NCBI RefSeq assembly: GCF_016583745.1
Contig: NZ_NRRQ01000022.1
Location: forward strand, 1 to 48,559
Direction of reading: 5' to 3'
DNA length: 48,559 nucleotides
From: Chromatium okenii
GTDB taxonomy: Bacteria; Pseudomonadota; Gammaproteobacteria; Chromatiales; Chromatiaceae
Positions 9,601 through 17,707 of the stretch are shown here, one piece after another. The stretch's first letter is position 1, and each line of letters begins with the position of its first letter. A program made the position numbers and the translations under genes. Below the pieces are notes generated by a model, which was not told the DNA's origin, made no database searches, and worked only from the letters and a program-made list of their open reading frames with translations.

Positions 9601-10800
9601 TTGCACTGGTCTGGGCGCACCGGCGCAGTGTTAATCCCACCATTCAGCACTGAACAGGTGTTGCGCCAGCAAGCCGAACAGCGCATTCGGGATGGCGCGG
9701 AACCTCCGCCGCTGGTGGCAGATTTAGCGACGCTCGCGCCCGCCGACATTCAACACATCATCCATCAACTACGGGTGCATCAGATTGAATTAACGATGCA
9801 AAACGAGGAGTTGCGGCACGCACAGGAGGAAAATGAGGCGATTCGGGCGCGTTATTTCGATCTCTACGACCGCGCTCCGGTCGGCTATTGCACGCTGTCT
9901 GCAACCGGATTGATTTTAGAAATCAACCTGACGGCGGCGGTGATGCTCGGCGTACCGAAAGGCGCACTGCTCGGACAGTTATTCACGCGCTTTATTCTCA
10001 ACGACGATCAAGATTGCTTTTATTTGTACCGCAAACAGTTGGCGAAAACTGCCGCCACGCCACGAGCCGATTTATTCAGTCGCGGGTTAGCGGGTGCGCC
10101 GCAAAGCTGCGAGCTGCGCATGGTGAAGGTGGACGGCGCGTTGTTTTGGGCGCGGCTGGAGGCGACTACCGATCTGCATCCGTCAATCACTCAGTGGTCG
10201 ATTCCTGCCGAAGCGCCCGTCAACCGCGTCGTGCTGAGTGACATCACCGCGCTCAAGGAGTATCAAAACCAGCTTGAACACATCGCCTATTACGATCCGC
10301 TGACCACCTTGCCAAATCGGGTGCTGCTGGCAGATTGTCTGCGGCGCGATATGGCGCAGACCGCACAGCGCGAGCAGCGGTTGGCGTTGGTCTATCTCGA
10401 TCTCGATGGATTCAAAGCGATTAACGACACGCACGGACATGACGTTGGCGATCAGTTTTTGATCGTGATCGCAACGCGGATGAAACAAACGCTGCGGCAG
10501 GGCGACACGCTGGCGCGGCTGGGTGGCGATGAGTTTGTCGCCGTACTCATTGATTTAACAACCGAAGATGATTGTGTGCCGCTGCTGACGCGCTTGCTGA
10601 CGGCGGCTTCCCAGCCGGTGCTGATTGGCGAGATGACGCTGCAAGTTTCAGCCAGCATCGGCGTCACGTTTTACCCGCAGGCGGAAATGGTGGACGGCGA
10701 TCAACTGCTGCGCCAAGCGGATCAAGCCATGTATCGGGTCAAATTGACCGGCAAAAATCATTACCAGTTTTTTTTGACCGACCAGAATGGCGTGTCTTGA
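9601..10800 (+). CDS. PAS-GGDEF diguanylate cyclase
   Basis: A 399-residue cyclase that should make cyclic di-GMP. An N-terminal helical region (QLRVHQIELTMQNEELR) precedes a PAS domain (about 80-200), then a GGDEF domain with an intact RLGGDEF active site. RQGD five residues upstream is an inhibitory I-site (RxxD), so product feedback is expected. There is no EAL domain and no membrane segment, so it is probably soluble. The start is uncertain: the frame opens after a TGA at 9589, with TTG at 9601 and GTG at 9628 as candidates and no good ribosome site for either. It follows the CheB-CheR gene in the same direction and may be cotranscribed with it. Confidence 0.88.
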   Translation: MHWSGRTGAVLIPPFSTEQVLRQQAEQRIRDGAEPPPLVADLATLAPADIQHIIHQLRVHQIELTMQNEELRHAQEENEAIRARYFDLYDRAPVGYCTLSATGLILEINLTAAVMLGVPKGALLGQLFTRFILNDDQDCFYLYRKQLAKTAATPRADLFSRGLAGAPQSCELRMVKVDGALFWARLEATTDLHPSITQWSIPAEAPVNRVVLSDITALKEYQNQLEHIAYYDPLTTLPNRVLLADCLRRDMAQTAQREQRLALVYLDLDGFKAINDTHGHDVGDQFLIVIATRMKQTLRQGDTLARLGGDEFVAVLIDLTTEDDCVPLLTRLLTAASQPVLIGEMTLQVSASIGVTFYPQAEMVDGDQLLRQADQAMYRVKLTGKNHYQFFLTDQNGVS

Positions 10801-10811
10801 GCGCCAAGATT

Positions 10812-10840
10812 TTGCAATAGCCGTCTGCTTTCCGTTAAAC
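10812..10840 (+). promoter_or_regulatory. Possible sigma-70 promoter for rpsU
   Basis: TTGCAA (10812-10817) and TTAAAC (10835-10840) are separated by 17 bases, about 55 bases upstream of the rpsU start. The -35 is close to consensus and the -10 is weak. An AAGGA ribosome site (10885-10889) lies before ATG 10896. Confidence 0.35.
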
Positions 10841-10895
10841 TCATCAATCTTTTTTACTCAAACTCTCTCGATTTGGAGATTTTTAAGGACTATCT

Positions 10896-11111
10896 ATGCC
10901 CAGCGTCCGCGTCAAAGAAAACGAACCATTTGAAGTCGCTATGCGGCGTTTTAAGCGTTCCTGCGAGAAAGCAGGCGTGCTGGCCGAAGTGCGCCGCCGT
11001 GAGTTTTATGAAAAGCCCACCTCAGAGCGCAAGCGCAAAAAAGCTGCTGCTGTCAAGCGTCACCAGAAGAAATTGCAACGTGAATCCCGGCGCTGGGAAC
11101 GTCCTTATTGA
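10896..11111 (+). CDS. rpsU: 30S ribosomal protein S21
   Basis: S21 helps the small ribosomal subunit bind mRNA during initiation. The 71-residue length and sequence are typical: [20 protein letters not shown] at the start and a strongly basic, helical C-terminal half. ATG 10896 follows an AAGGA ribosome site with 6-base spacing. It heads an rpsU-yqeY-dnaG cluster like the macromolecular synthesis operon of E. coli, in which rpsU, dnaG and rpoD share transcripts. Two hairpin terminators follow directly, which would keep S21 mRNA more abundant than the downstream primase message. Confidence 0.98.
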   Translation: MPSVRVKENEPFEVAMRRFKRSCEKAGVLAEVRRREFYEKPTSERKRKKAAAVKRHQKKLQRESRRWERPY

Positions 11112-11119
11112 GACATCAG

Positions 11120-11161
11120 CGCAGCGCGAGCGCGTATTCATGCGCTCACGTTGCGGGTTTT
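11120..11161 (+). terminator. First hairpin after rpsU
   Basis: Arms 11120-11133 and 11142-11155 form a 14-bp stem with one wobble and one mismatch around an 8-base loop, followed by ggtttt. It begins 9 bases after the rpsU stop codon. The short T-run suggests partial termination. Confidence 0.65.
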
Positions 11162-11181
11162 AAGTCCCGTCTCCCGCCGTC

Positions 11182-11220
11182 AAAAATCCAATCGCCATTG
11201 CCGACGATTGGATTTTTTGT
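11182..11220 (+). terminator. Second, strong intrinsic terminator after rpsU
   Basis: aaaaatccaatcg (11182-11194) and its perfect complement (11205-11217) form a 13-bp stem around a 10-base loop, and the downstream arm ends in a T-run. It sits between rpsU and yqeY, the equivalent of the rpsU-dnaG attenuating terminator of E. coli. yqeY and dnaG need read-through or their own promoter. Confidence 0.85.
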
Positions 11221-11255
11221 TTCTACTCATCTGTATTTTTAATAGAGAACTGTCC

Positions 11256-11699
11256 ATGCTCAAACAACGTATTCAAGATGACATGAAAACCGCCATGAAA
11301 GCGGGTGATAAAGTGCGCTTGGGCGTGATTCGTTTAATTCTTGCCGCCATTAAACAACGTGAAATAGATGAGCGGATTGAATTAGATAACACGCAAATTT
11401 GGACGGTGCTGGATAAAATGCTCAAACAGCGCCGCGATTCGATCACGCAATTCGCTGCTGCGAAACGCGAAGACCTCGCCGAGATCGAACGTTTTGAGGC
11501 AACCGTGATTCAAAGCTATTTGCCTATGCCGCTGACCGAGGCTGAAATCGCCGAGTTATTGGACATCGCAATCACCGCCACCAGCGCCACTGCCATGAAT
11601 GACATGGGAAAAGTGATGAACATCGTCCGTCCGCAGGTGCAGGGTCGCGCCGAGATGGGTGCGGTGAGTGCCTTGATTAAACAGCGTTTAAGCAGTTAA
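11256..11699 (+). CDS. yqeY: GatB/YqeY domain protein
   Basis: A 147-residue all-helical protein resembling the C-terminal tail domain of the GatB subunit of tRNA amidotransferase. Its molecular role is not settled; tRNA binding is the usual inference. Recognisable parts are MLKQRIQDDMKTAMKAGDK at the start, the LGVIRLILAAIKQREID segment and a C-terminal MGKVMNIVRPQVQGRAEMG stretch. ATG 11256 is chosen because family members begin at this point; upstream codons overlap the terminator. The position between rpsU and dnaG is typical of gammaproteobacteria. Confidence 0.92.
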   Translation: MLKQRIQDDMKTAMKAGDKVRLGVIRLILAAIKQREIDERIELDNTQIWTVLDKMLKQRRDSITQFAAAKREDLAEIERFEATVIQSYLPMPLTEAEIAELLDIAITATSATAMNDMGKVMNIVRPQVQGRAEMGAVSALIKQRLSS

Positions 11700-11720
11700 G
11701 CCGCCGCGCTGCCCGTTGCA

Positions 11721-13391
11721 ATGGCCGGCAGAATCCCCCCCGAATTTATCGACAACCTGCTGGCGCGAACCGATATTGTTGAGCTGATCGGTTCCCGCCT
11801 CGCGCTCCGCAAAGCCGGACAGAATTATCAAGCCCTCTGTCCGTTTCACGACGAAAAAACCGCCTCGTTCAGCGTCAACGCCGACAAACAGTTTTATTAC
11901 TGCTTTGGCTGCAGTGCGACCGGCAGCGCGATTGGTTTTTTAATGCAATACAACCACTTATCGTTTCGAGAAGCGGTTGAAGAACTCGCTGCTCGCCTCG
12001 GCGTTGACGTTCCGGTTGAGGGCAGCGCCAGCACTCCCGCGCCCGATTACACCCCGTTATTTCATCTGCTCGAACAGGCGACGGCGCTGTATTGCCACCA
12101 GTTGCGCCAGCACCCTGATGCTCCCGCCGCCGTGACCTATCTCAAACAGCGCGGCGTCAGCGGTGCTATCGCCGCTCGCTATCAACTCGGCTTTGCGCCG
12201 CTGCGCGGCAATCCAATTCTGACCCAATTGGGCGAGGACGCGCTGCGGCGCGAGCGGCTGCTGACCGTTGGCTTGGTGAGCGAGAAAGAGGGGCAACACT
12301 ACGACCGCTTCCGCCATCGCATCATCTTTCCGATCCGCGACCGGCGTGGGCGGGTGCTGGGTTTTGGCGGGCGCGTGCTGGATGATACCAAACCAAAATA
12401 TCTCAACTCGCCAGAAACGCCGCTGTTTCATAAAGGGCGCGAGCTGTACGGGCTGTGGGAAGCGCAGCAGGCGACGCGCCAATTGACGAGTTTGGTGGTG
12501 GTGGAGGGTTATTTAGATGTGATTGCGCTGGCGCAGTTTGGGATCACCAACGCCGTCGCCACGCTCGGCACCGCCACCACTGTCGAACAACTGCAACTGC
12601 TGCTGCGCACGGTGTCCGATGTGACCTTTTGTTTTGATGGTGATCGCGCTGGACGTGCGGCGGCGTGGAAAGCACTCGACACCGCGTTGCCGCTGCTGAC
12701 CGGACAACACACGCTGCGCTTTTTAGTGCTGCCAGAAAGCGACGATCCCGACAGCCTGATTCGGCGCGAGGGCGCGGACGGATTCAGCGCCCGGCTGACA
12801 CAAGCGCCGGTGTTATCTGACTTTTTATTTGCGCATCTCGCCGCGCAAGTCGGGGAATTGCGCAGCACGGAAAGTCGCGCTCGGTTTGCCAATGTCGCAG
12901 ATCGGTTGCTGCAAAAAATTCCGGCGGGCGTGTACCGCGATTTATTGCAACAACGGCGGGTGGAGCTGACTGGCGCACTCCCGCCAGCGCCACGTCCGGT
13001 GGTGAAAGCGGCAGCAAAAAAGGGCAGTTGGGGCGATTTTCAACGCCCGTCGCGGATCGCGCAGCTCGTCGCGCTGTTATTCGATCATCCTGAATTGGCG
13101 GCGACGGCGAACACGATTGATCCAGCATGGCGACGTTTAACGGAGCCGGGTGTGGCGGTGTTAAAACAGATGTTAGATGTATTAGCAACGCATCCAGAAA
13201 TGACTAAAGCGATGCTATTAGAACGCTGGCGCGAGCACCCACATTTTGCGTATTTGCAACAATTGAGTGTCGCGCCTTTTGTGCAGAATTTAGCGGATGG
13301 AGATGTGGCTGCTGAATTCCACGACGCGCTCAATCGTATGAGCGCAGAAGTGAAAAAAGCCGAGCATGTGCAAGAGATGAATCCGCGTTAA
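11721..13391 (+). CDS. dnaG: DNA primase
   Basis: DnaG lays down RNA primers at the replication fork. The N-terminal zinc-binding domain is visible as CPFH and CFGC (about residues 41-64), followed by the polymerase core and a TOPRIM domain with VVVEGYLDVIAL and a downstream FDGDRAGRAAA acidic motif. The C-terminal DnaB-binding domain is present but weakly conserved. At 556 residues it is slightly shorter than the E. coli enzyme. It follows yqeY after 21 bases. rpoD, the usual next gene, is absent; a convergent L,D-transpeptidase gene ends 37 bases downstream. Confidence 0.97.
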   Translation: MAGRIPPEFIDNLLARTDIVELIGSRLALRKAGQNYQALCPFHDEKTASFSVNADKQFYYCFGCSATGSAIGFLMQYNHLSFREAVEELAARLGVDVPVEGSASTPAPDYTPLFHLLEQATALYCHQLRQHPDAPAAVTYLKQRGVSGAIAARYQLGFAPLRGNPILTQLGEDALRRERLLTVGLVSEKEGQHYDRFRHRIIFPIRDRRGRVLGFGGRVLDDTKPKYLNSPETPLFHKGRELYGLWEAQQATRQLTSLVVVEGYLDVIALAQFGITNAVATLGTATTVEQLQLLLRTVSDVTFCFDGDRAGRAAAWKALDTALPLLTGQHTLRFLVLPESDDPDSLIRREGADGFSARLTQAPVLSDFLFAHLAAQVGELRSTESRARFANVADRLLQKIPAGVYRDLLQQRRVELTGALPPAPRPVVKAAAKKGSWGDFQRPSRIAQLVALLFDHPELAATANTIDPAWRRLTEPGVAVLKQMLDVLATHPEMTKAMLLERWREHPHFAYLQQLSVAPFVQNLADGDVAAEFHDALNRMSAEVKKAEHVQEMNPR

Positions 13392-13428
13392 ACGCGGATG
13401 TGCTTGCAATGCTAATTCAGTACTCACG

Positions 13429-14670
13429 TCACGCGGCTGGCGCTCCAGCCGGTGCCGCATCCGCCGGAGGCGACGCGGGAGCCGGAGCTGGCGCACTGAT
13501 CGGCGGTGCCGGTGCAGGTGCGGGCGGCGGCGCTACCGGAGCTGGTGCTGGAGCGGGCGGCGGAGTCACAACCGGCGCTGGAGCTGGTGCCGCAACTGGC
13601 GCTGGCGCAGTGGGTTTTTCTGGCATCGGCAACGGAATCACCGGCGGCGGCGGGGCTGCACTCGCTGGCGCTGCCGGCGTCACGGGCGCAGCGGGTGGCG
13701 CAACTGCTTCGGCACGTGCCGCAACGGGTTGTTGACTGGGCACCACTGCGACTGACGGCGCGGCTGCCGCCGTCGTCGCAGCGGCAGCTTTAGCGCGTGC
13801 CGCTGCTGCTTTTTTCGCTGCATTCGCGGCGGCAATGCGCCGAGCGCGGGCTTCACGCGCCGCTGCTTCTTTCGCTGCCGCTTTTTTCTCAGCCGCCTGT
13901 CGTTGTGCCGTGACCTGCGCGGTTTGCGCCGCTTCAGTGCGCTGTTTTTGCGCATAATTGCCATAACTCGGCCCGTTGCCGTTGATGGCAACTTCGGTGC
14001 CAATTGACACATGGTTAAACAATACCGGTGCCAATTTGCTGGGCAGGCGGATACAGCCGTGCGATGCCGGTGAGCCGGGGTTGGGAATGGGGCCGGCGTG
14101 TAGCCCGACGCCATCGCCCGTCAGCCGCATGAAAAAGGGCATGTGCGCTCCCTCAAACCGTGAGCCGGCTGGAATGGAATCGCGCCCCATTTTGGCATTG
14201 GTGCGAATGACGGAACCGCGTCGGCTCAATACCTTGCCATACAAATTTGAGCGTTTGTTTTCGACTTTCTCAATGACGTTGAATTGACCGGTGGGAGTGG
14301 GATAATTCGCTACGCCGGTGGCGACCATACTCCAGCCCAATTCATCATTGCCGGCATAAAAACGCGCTTTTTGTTTATCGGTATCAATTGTGATCCGCGA
14401 CACGCGCCGCCCGTTGCCATTCCATTCAAACAAGGCGCTGGGCGCGAGTTTCACTTCTTTGATGGGTTCCTCCGGCGCGGCGTCAGCGAGAACGGTGGTC
14501 GCAGGCGTGGCTGCTTCTGACGGCTGGGCGGCGACCTCGGACGGGACGGGCGCGGCGTCAGGTTGCAACAGTTTGGGGAGACCGGCGCAGGCGGTGAGGG
14601 TGGGCAGGAGTACGAGTGCCAGCGCCAGTGGCGGGATGCGTAAATAGGGGGGAGAAGTCAAATGATTCAT
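13429..14670 (-). CDS. L,D-transpeptidase (YkuD) lipoprotein with Ala/Lys and Pro/Ala-rich tail
   Basis: A 413-residue envelope protein. From ATG 14670 it has a lipoprotein signal peptide with lipobox LTAC (Cys28), so it should be lipid-anchored. The YkuD catalytic domain (about residues 90-232) has H191 in HAGP and the catalytic SHGCIRLP motif with Cys206; such enzymes form or attach 3-3 peptidoglycan crosslinks. Residues from about 240 to 310 are Ala/Lys/Arg-rich and helical, and the last 100 are an extended Pro/Ala repeat, perhaps a spacer through the cell wall. A TTG at 14724 would add 18 residues ahead of the signal peptide and is less likely. It is convergent with dnaG and divergent from the SbcD-like gene. 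Confidence 0.9.
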   Translation of the reverse strand: MNHLTSPPYLRIPPLALALVLLPTLTACAGLPKLLQPDAAPVPSEVAAQPSEAATPATTVLADAAPEEPIKEVKLAPSALFEWNGNGRRVSRITIDTDKQKARFYAGNDELGWSMVATGVANYPTPTGQFNVIEKVENKRSNLYGKVLSRRGSVIRTNAKMGRDSIPAGSRFEGAHMPFFMRLTGDGVGLHAGPIPNPGSPASHGCIRLPSKLAPVLFNHVSIGTEVAINGNGPSYGNYAQKQRTEAAQTAQVTAQRQAAEKKAAAKEAAAREARARRIAAANAAKKAAAARAKAAAATTAAAAPSVAVVPSQQPVAARAEAVAPPAAPVTPAAPASAAPPPPVIPLPMPEKPTAPAPVAAPAPAPVVTPPPAPAPAPVAPPPAPAPAPPISAPAPAPASPPADAAPAGAPAA

Positions 14671-14821
14671 AGTGATAACAGTAACCTTGGGAACGTGAAC
14701 CAGCGGTTCATGATGAATTTTCAATGGGTGCTAGGATAACGCGGCACTGCGTTACTGACATCATCACGTCAACTTCAATCAACGTTTTCAAGCGCCAGCA
14801 CCCGCATTTCAGGAGGAAAAA

Positions 14822-16066
14822 GTGAAATTCATCCACGCAGCCGATGTGCATCTTGATAGTCCTTTGCGCGGTTTGGAACGCTACGAAGGCGCACCACTTG
14901 CTGCGCTGCGCTGTGCTACGCGGCGGGCATTTGAAAACCTGATTACGCTGGCGCTGACCGAAGCGGTAGATGTCGTGGTGCTGGCGGGCGATCTCTACGA
15001 TGGCGAGTGGAAGGATTATCGCACCGGCTTATTTTTCGCCCAGCAAATGGCGCGACTGCAAGCTGCCGATATTCCCGTGTGCCTCATCGCGGGCAATCAC
15101 GACGCCGCCAGCCACATCACTCGCGTACTGCGGCTGCCCAAAAACGTCCACGTTTTCGCCACCACCGCGCCAGAAACCAAGGTATTTGAATCGCTCGGCG
15201 TTGCCGTTCACGGGCAAGGATTCGCCACGCGAGCGGTGACTGATGATTTGAGCCGCAATTATCCGCTGGCGCATTCAGACCTCTTCAACATCGGCGTGTT
15301 GCACACGGCGCTCGATGGTCGCCCCGGCCATGAACCTTACGCCCCGTGCAGCATCGCTGGGCTGCGCTCGCAGGGTTATCACTACTGGGCGCTGGGGCAC
15401 GTTCACCAGCACAGCATCATCAGCCAAGCACCTTGGATCGTGTATCCCGGCAACGTGCAGGGGCGACATAGCCGCGAACTCGGTGCCAAGGGCGCAGTGC
15501 TGGTTGAAGTCAGCGATGGCGCAGTCAGCAGCGTCACCTTTCACTCGTTGGATGTGGTGCGCTGGGCGCAGTGCGTGATTGATCTGAGCGCGGTCGCCAG
15601 TCTTGATGATGGTTATGACGCCATCGAAGCGGCACTCCGCGCTGCGAGTGTGCAAGCGGAGGAGCGGCTGCTGGCAGTGCGGGTGCGTCTGAACGGAAAC
15701 TGCGCCCTCCACGCCCAGCTTCATGCCCATCACGATCAAATCGTTAACAACGTGCGGGCGCTAACCAACGGTCTGGGTGCGAGCGAGGTGTGGCTGGAGC
15801 GCGTGATGATTGAGACCACTTCGGCCGCTGCGCCAGCGGTGGCGGATCGTCACGACGCGCTGGGCGATTTGCTGCGGCTGATCCGCGATCTGGAACTGGA
15901 TCGCGGGCGTCAAACCGCGCTGGTGCAGGAAGTGGAAGACCTCAACACGCGCTTACCGGCGGAGCTGCGCGGCGGTGATGATGCGTTTGATCTCAGCCAA
16001 CCTGCGGTGTTGCAAGGCTGTTTAGACGAGGTCAAGGCGCTGTTGATGGAGCGGCTGTTGGGTTGA
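14822..16066 (+). CDS. SbcD/YhaO-type DNA repair metallophosphoesterase
   Basis: A 414-residue calcineurin-like phosphoesterase of the SbcD/Mre11 group, expected to act as the nuclease subunit in DNA end processing. Metal motifs are in order: AADVHLDS (Asp/His), LAGDLYDG, IAGNHDAAS and GHVHQH. A mixed alpha/beta C-terminal region follows. The start is GTG 14822, chosen because a perfect AGGAGG (14811-14816) lies 5 bases upstream. These enzymes normally have an adjacent SbcC/YhaN-type ATPase gene; here the next gene is on the opposite strand and unrelated, so the partner is missing or elsewhere. Confidence 0.88.
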   Translation: MKFIHAADVHLDSPLRGLERYEGAPLAALRCATRRAFENLITLALTEAVDVVVLAGDLYDGEWKDYRTGLFFAQQMARLQAADIPVCLIAGNHDAASHITRVLRLPKNVHVFATTAPETKVFESLGVAVHGQGFATRAVTDDLSRNYPLAHSDLFNIGVLHTALDGRPGHEPYAPCSIAGLRSQGYHYWALGHVHQHSIISQAPWIVYPGNVQGRHSRELGAKGAVLVEVSDGAVSSVTFHSLDVVRWAQCVIDLSAVASLDDGYDAIEAALRAASVQAEERLLAVRVRLNGNCALHAQLHAHHDQIVNNVRALTNGLGASEVWLERVMIETTSAAAPAVADRHDALGDLLRLIRDLELDRGRQTALVQEVEDLNTRLPAELRGGDDAFDLSQPAVLQGCLDEVKALLMERLLG

Positions 16067-16088
16067 TCGCGGCCGCTTTTCTATTTTT

Positions 16089-16210
16089 AGGAGTGACGCA
16101 GTTGTCAGTTGAAAAACTAAATAAAGTGGCTGGTTATTTGTCAATCTTTTTTTAAGCAACAGCTTAAATAAAGCATCACTCAACTTTAACGCGCATTCAC
16201 TGACAAATTT
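16089..16210. repeat. Dispersed palindromic element, copy A (downstream of the sulfhydrylase)
   Basis: It begins aggagtgacgc and holds gttgtcagtt near one end and cactgacaa near the other. It aligns loosely over its whole length with copy B at 17530-17700, which begins with the same 11 bases. Together the two copies bracket the sulfhydrylase gene in the same orientation. It fills the gap between the SbcD-like gene and the sulfhydrylase gene. Confidence 0.7.
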
Positions 16211-16226
16211 CAACTATTTTTTAGTT

Positions 16227-17498
16227 TCAATCCTGCAATGCTTGTTCTAAATCAGCAATGATGTCGTCGATATGTTCAATGCCAATTGACAGCCGAATTA
16301 AATCCTCACTCACGCCAGCTCGCGCTAATTCTGCCGGTGCCAATTGGCGATGCGTCGTAGTTGCCGGATGACAAGCCAAGGTTTTTGCGTCACCAATGTT
16401 GACCAACCGCACTGCCAATTTTAGCGCGTCAATGAATCGCGCCCCCGCTGCGCTCCCGCCGTGAATGCCAAACGATAAAATTGAACTGGCTTTACCGCCA
16501 TCCATATATTTTTGCACCAGCGGATAATCCGCATGATCCGGTAAACCCGCATAACGCACCCAACTCACTTTGGGGTGATCCTGTAAATAGTGCGCAACCG
16601 CCAGCGCATTTTCACAATGCCGATCCATCCGCACATGAATACTTTCAATTCCTTGCAAAATTAAAAAGCTATTAAAGGGTGAAATCGCCGCACCCATATT
16701 GCGCAGCGGCACCACGCGGGCGCGACCGATAAAGGCTGCGGCACCAAAAGCTTCGGGATAGACCACGCCGTGATAAGAAATATCGGGTTGATTTAACAGC
16801 GGAAACCGCTCGGCATGTTCTGCCCAAGGAAAGCGCCCCGAATCAACCAACGCGCCAGCAATGGTGGTGCCATGCCCGCCCATGTATTTGGTCAGCGCGT
16901 GGACAACGATGTCTGCGCCGTGCGCAAACGGGCGACACAGATACGGCGTCGGCACCGTGTTATCGACGATCAACGGCACCCCGTGCGCGTGTGCCATGTC
17001 CGCAATCGCTTGAATATCCGCCACATTTCCCGCTGGATTGCCGATTGATTCACAAAATACCGCTTTCGTGTGCGCATCAATCTGCGCCGCCATCCCCGCG
17101 ACATCGTTGGGCGCAGCAAAGCGCACTTGAATCCCCAAACGCGGCAGCGTGTGCGCAAACAGGTTGTAAGTGCCGCCGTACAGCGTGGACACCGCAATGA
17201 TGTTGTCGCCAGCTTGGGCGAGCGTGAAGATCGCCGCCGTCACTGCCGCCATGCCCGATGCCAGCGCGAGTGCGCCGACGCCGCCTTCCATCGCCGCCAC
17301 CCGTTGCTCCAATACATCGCTGGTGGGATTCATCATCCGCGTGTAAATGTTGCCCGCGACTTTCAAATCAAATAAATCCGCGCCGTGTTGCGTATCATCA
17401 AACGCATAACTGGTGGTTTGATAAATCGGCGTTGCGGTTGCTTTGGTGGTCGGATCAGGAGCAAAACCGGCGTGAATGGCGAGCGTTTCAATTTTCAT
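16227..17498 (-). CDS. metY: O-acetylhomoserine sulfhydrylase (PLP-dependent)
   Basis: A 423-residue member of the Cys/Met metabolism PLP family. MetY makes homocysteine from O-acetylhomoserine and sulfide in direct sulfhydrylation. Features include TLAIHAGFAPDPTTKATATP at the N-terminus, the YTRMMNPTSDVLEQRVAAME segment and the PLP lysine in HALTKYMGGHGT. Length and the extended GRFPWAEHAERFP region favour MetY over cystathionine synthase or lyase (about 380-400 residues). Start is ATG 17498. It is a single gene bounded on both sides by copies of the dispersed repeat, which suggests it moved as a unit or that recombination between repeats shaped the locus. Confidence 0.93.
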   Translation of the reverse strand: MKIETLAIHAGFAPDPTTKATATPIYQTTSYAFDDTQHGADLFDLKVAGNIYTRMMNPTSDVLEQRVAAMEGGVGALALASGMAAVTAAIFTLAQAGDNIIAVSTLYGGTYNLFAHTLPRLGIQVRFAAPNDVAGMAAQIDAHTKAVFCESIGNPAGNVADIQAIADMAHAHGVPLIVDNTVPTPYLCRPFAHGADIVVHALTKYMGGHGTTIAGALVDSGRFPWAEHAERFPLLNQPDISYHGVVYPEAFGAAAFIGRARVVPLRNMGAAISPFNSFLILQGIESIHVRMDRHCENALAVAHYLQDHPKVSWVRYAGLPDHADYPLVQKYMDGGKASSILSFGIHGGSAAGARFIDALKLAVRLVNIGDAKTLACHPATTTHRQLAPAELARAGVSEDLIRLSIGIEHIDDIIADLEQALQD

Positions 17499-17529
17499 GG
17501 CGCGATTCTCAATAAAATGGGAGCAAGCT

Positions 17530-17700
17530 AGGAGTGACGCGATTGCGATACAAAATTGATTGAGTTGTCAGTTATCAGTTAAAAACACTAAAAAAGCTGC
17601 TGAATTGTTGTCAACTTTTTTTAATCAACATTAAAAAATCACCACTCATTTTTTAATGCGCTTCACTGACAACTGATAACCGCCAACTGACAACTGTTTT
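17530..17700. repeat. Dispersed palindromic element, copy B (upstream of the sulfhydrylase)
   Basis: It begins aggagtgacgc (17530-17540), then gttgtcagttatcagtt, and closes with the inverted form aactgataaccgcc followed by aactgacaac. The ends are therefore inverted repeats around an AT-rich core. It fills the gap between metY and topA, which share no other visible signal there. Confidence 0.75.
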
Positions 17701-17707
17701 CAACCGC

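Noticed and set aside
9548-9634. 28-codon ATG frame before the diguanylate cyclase, considered as a leader or frameshifted true start
   Set aside because: No ribosome site and no family similarity, and frameshifting cannot be shown; kept only as a reason for doubt about the cyclase start.
13400-13735. Gly/Ala-rich plus-strand frame
   Set aside because: Complement of the Pro/Ala-rich tail of the L,D-transpeptidase.
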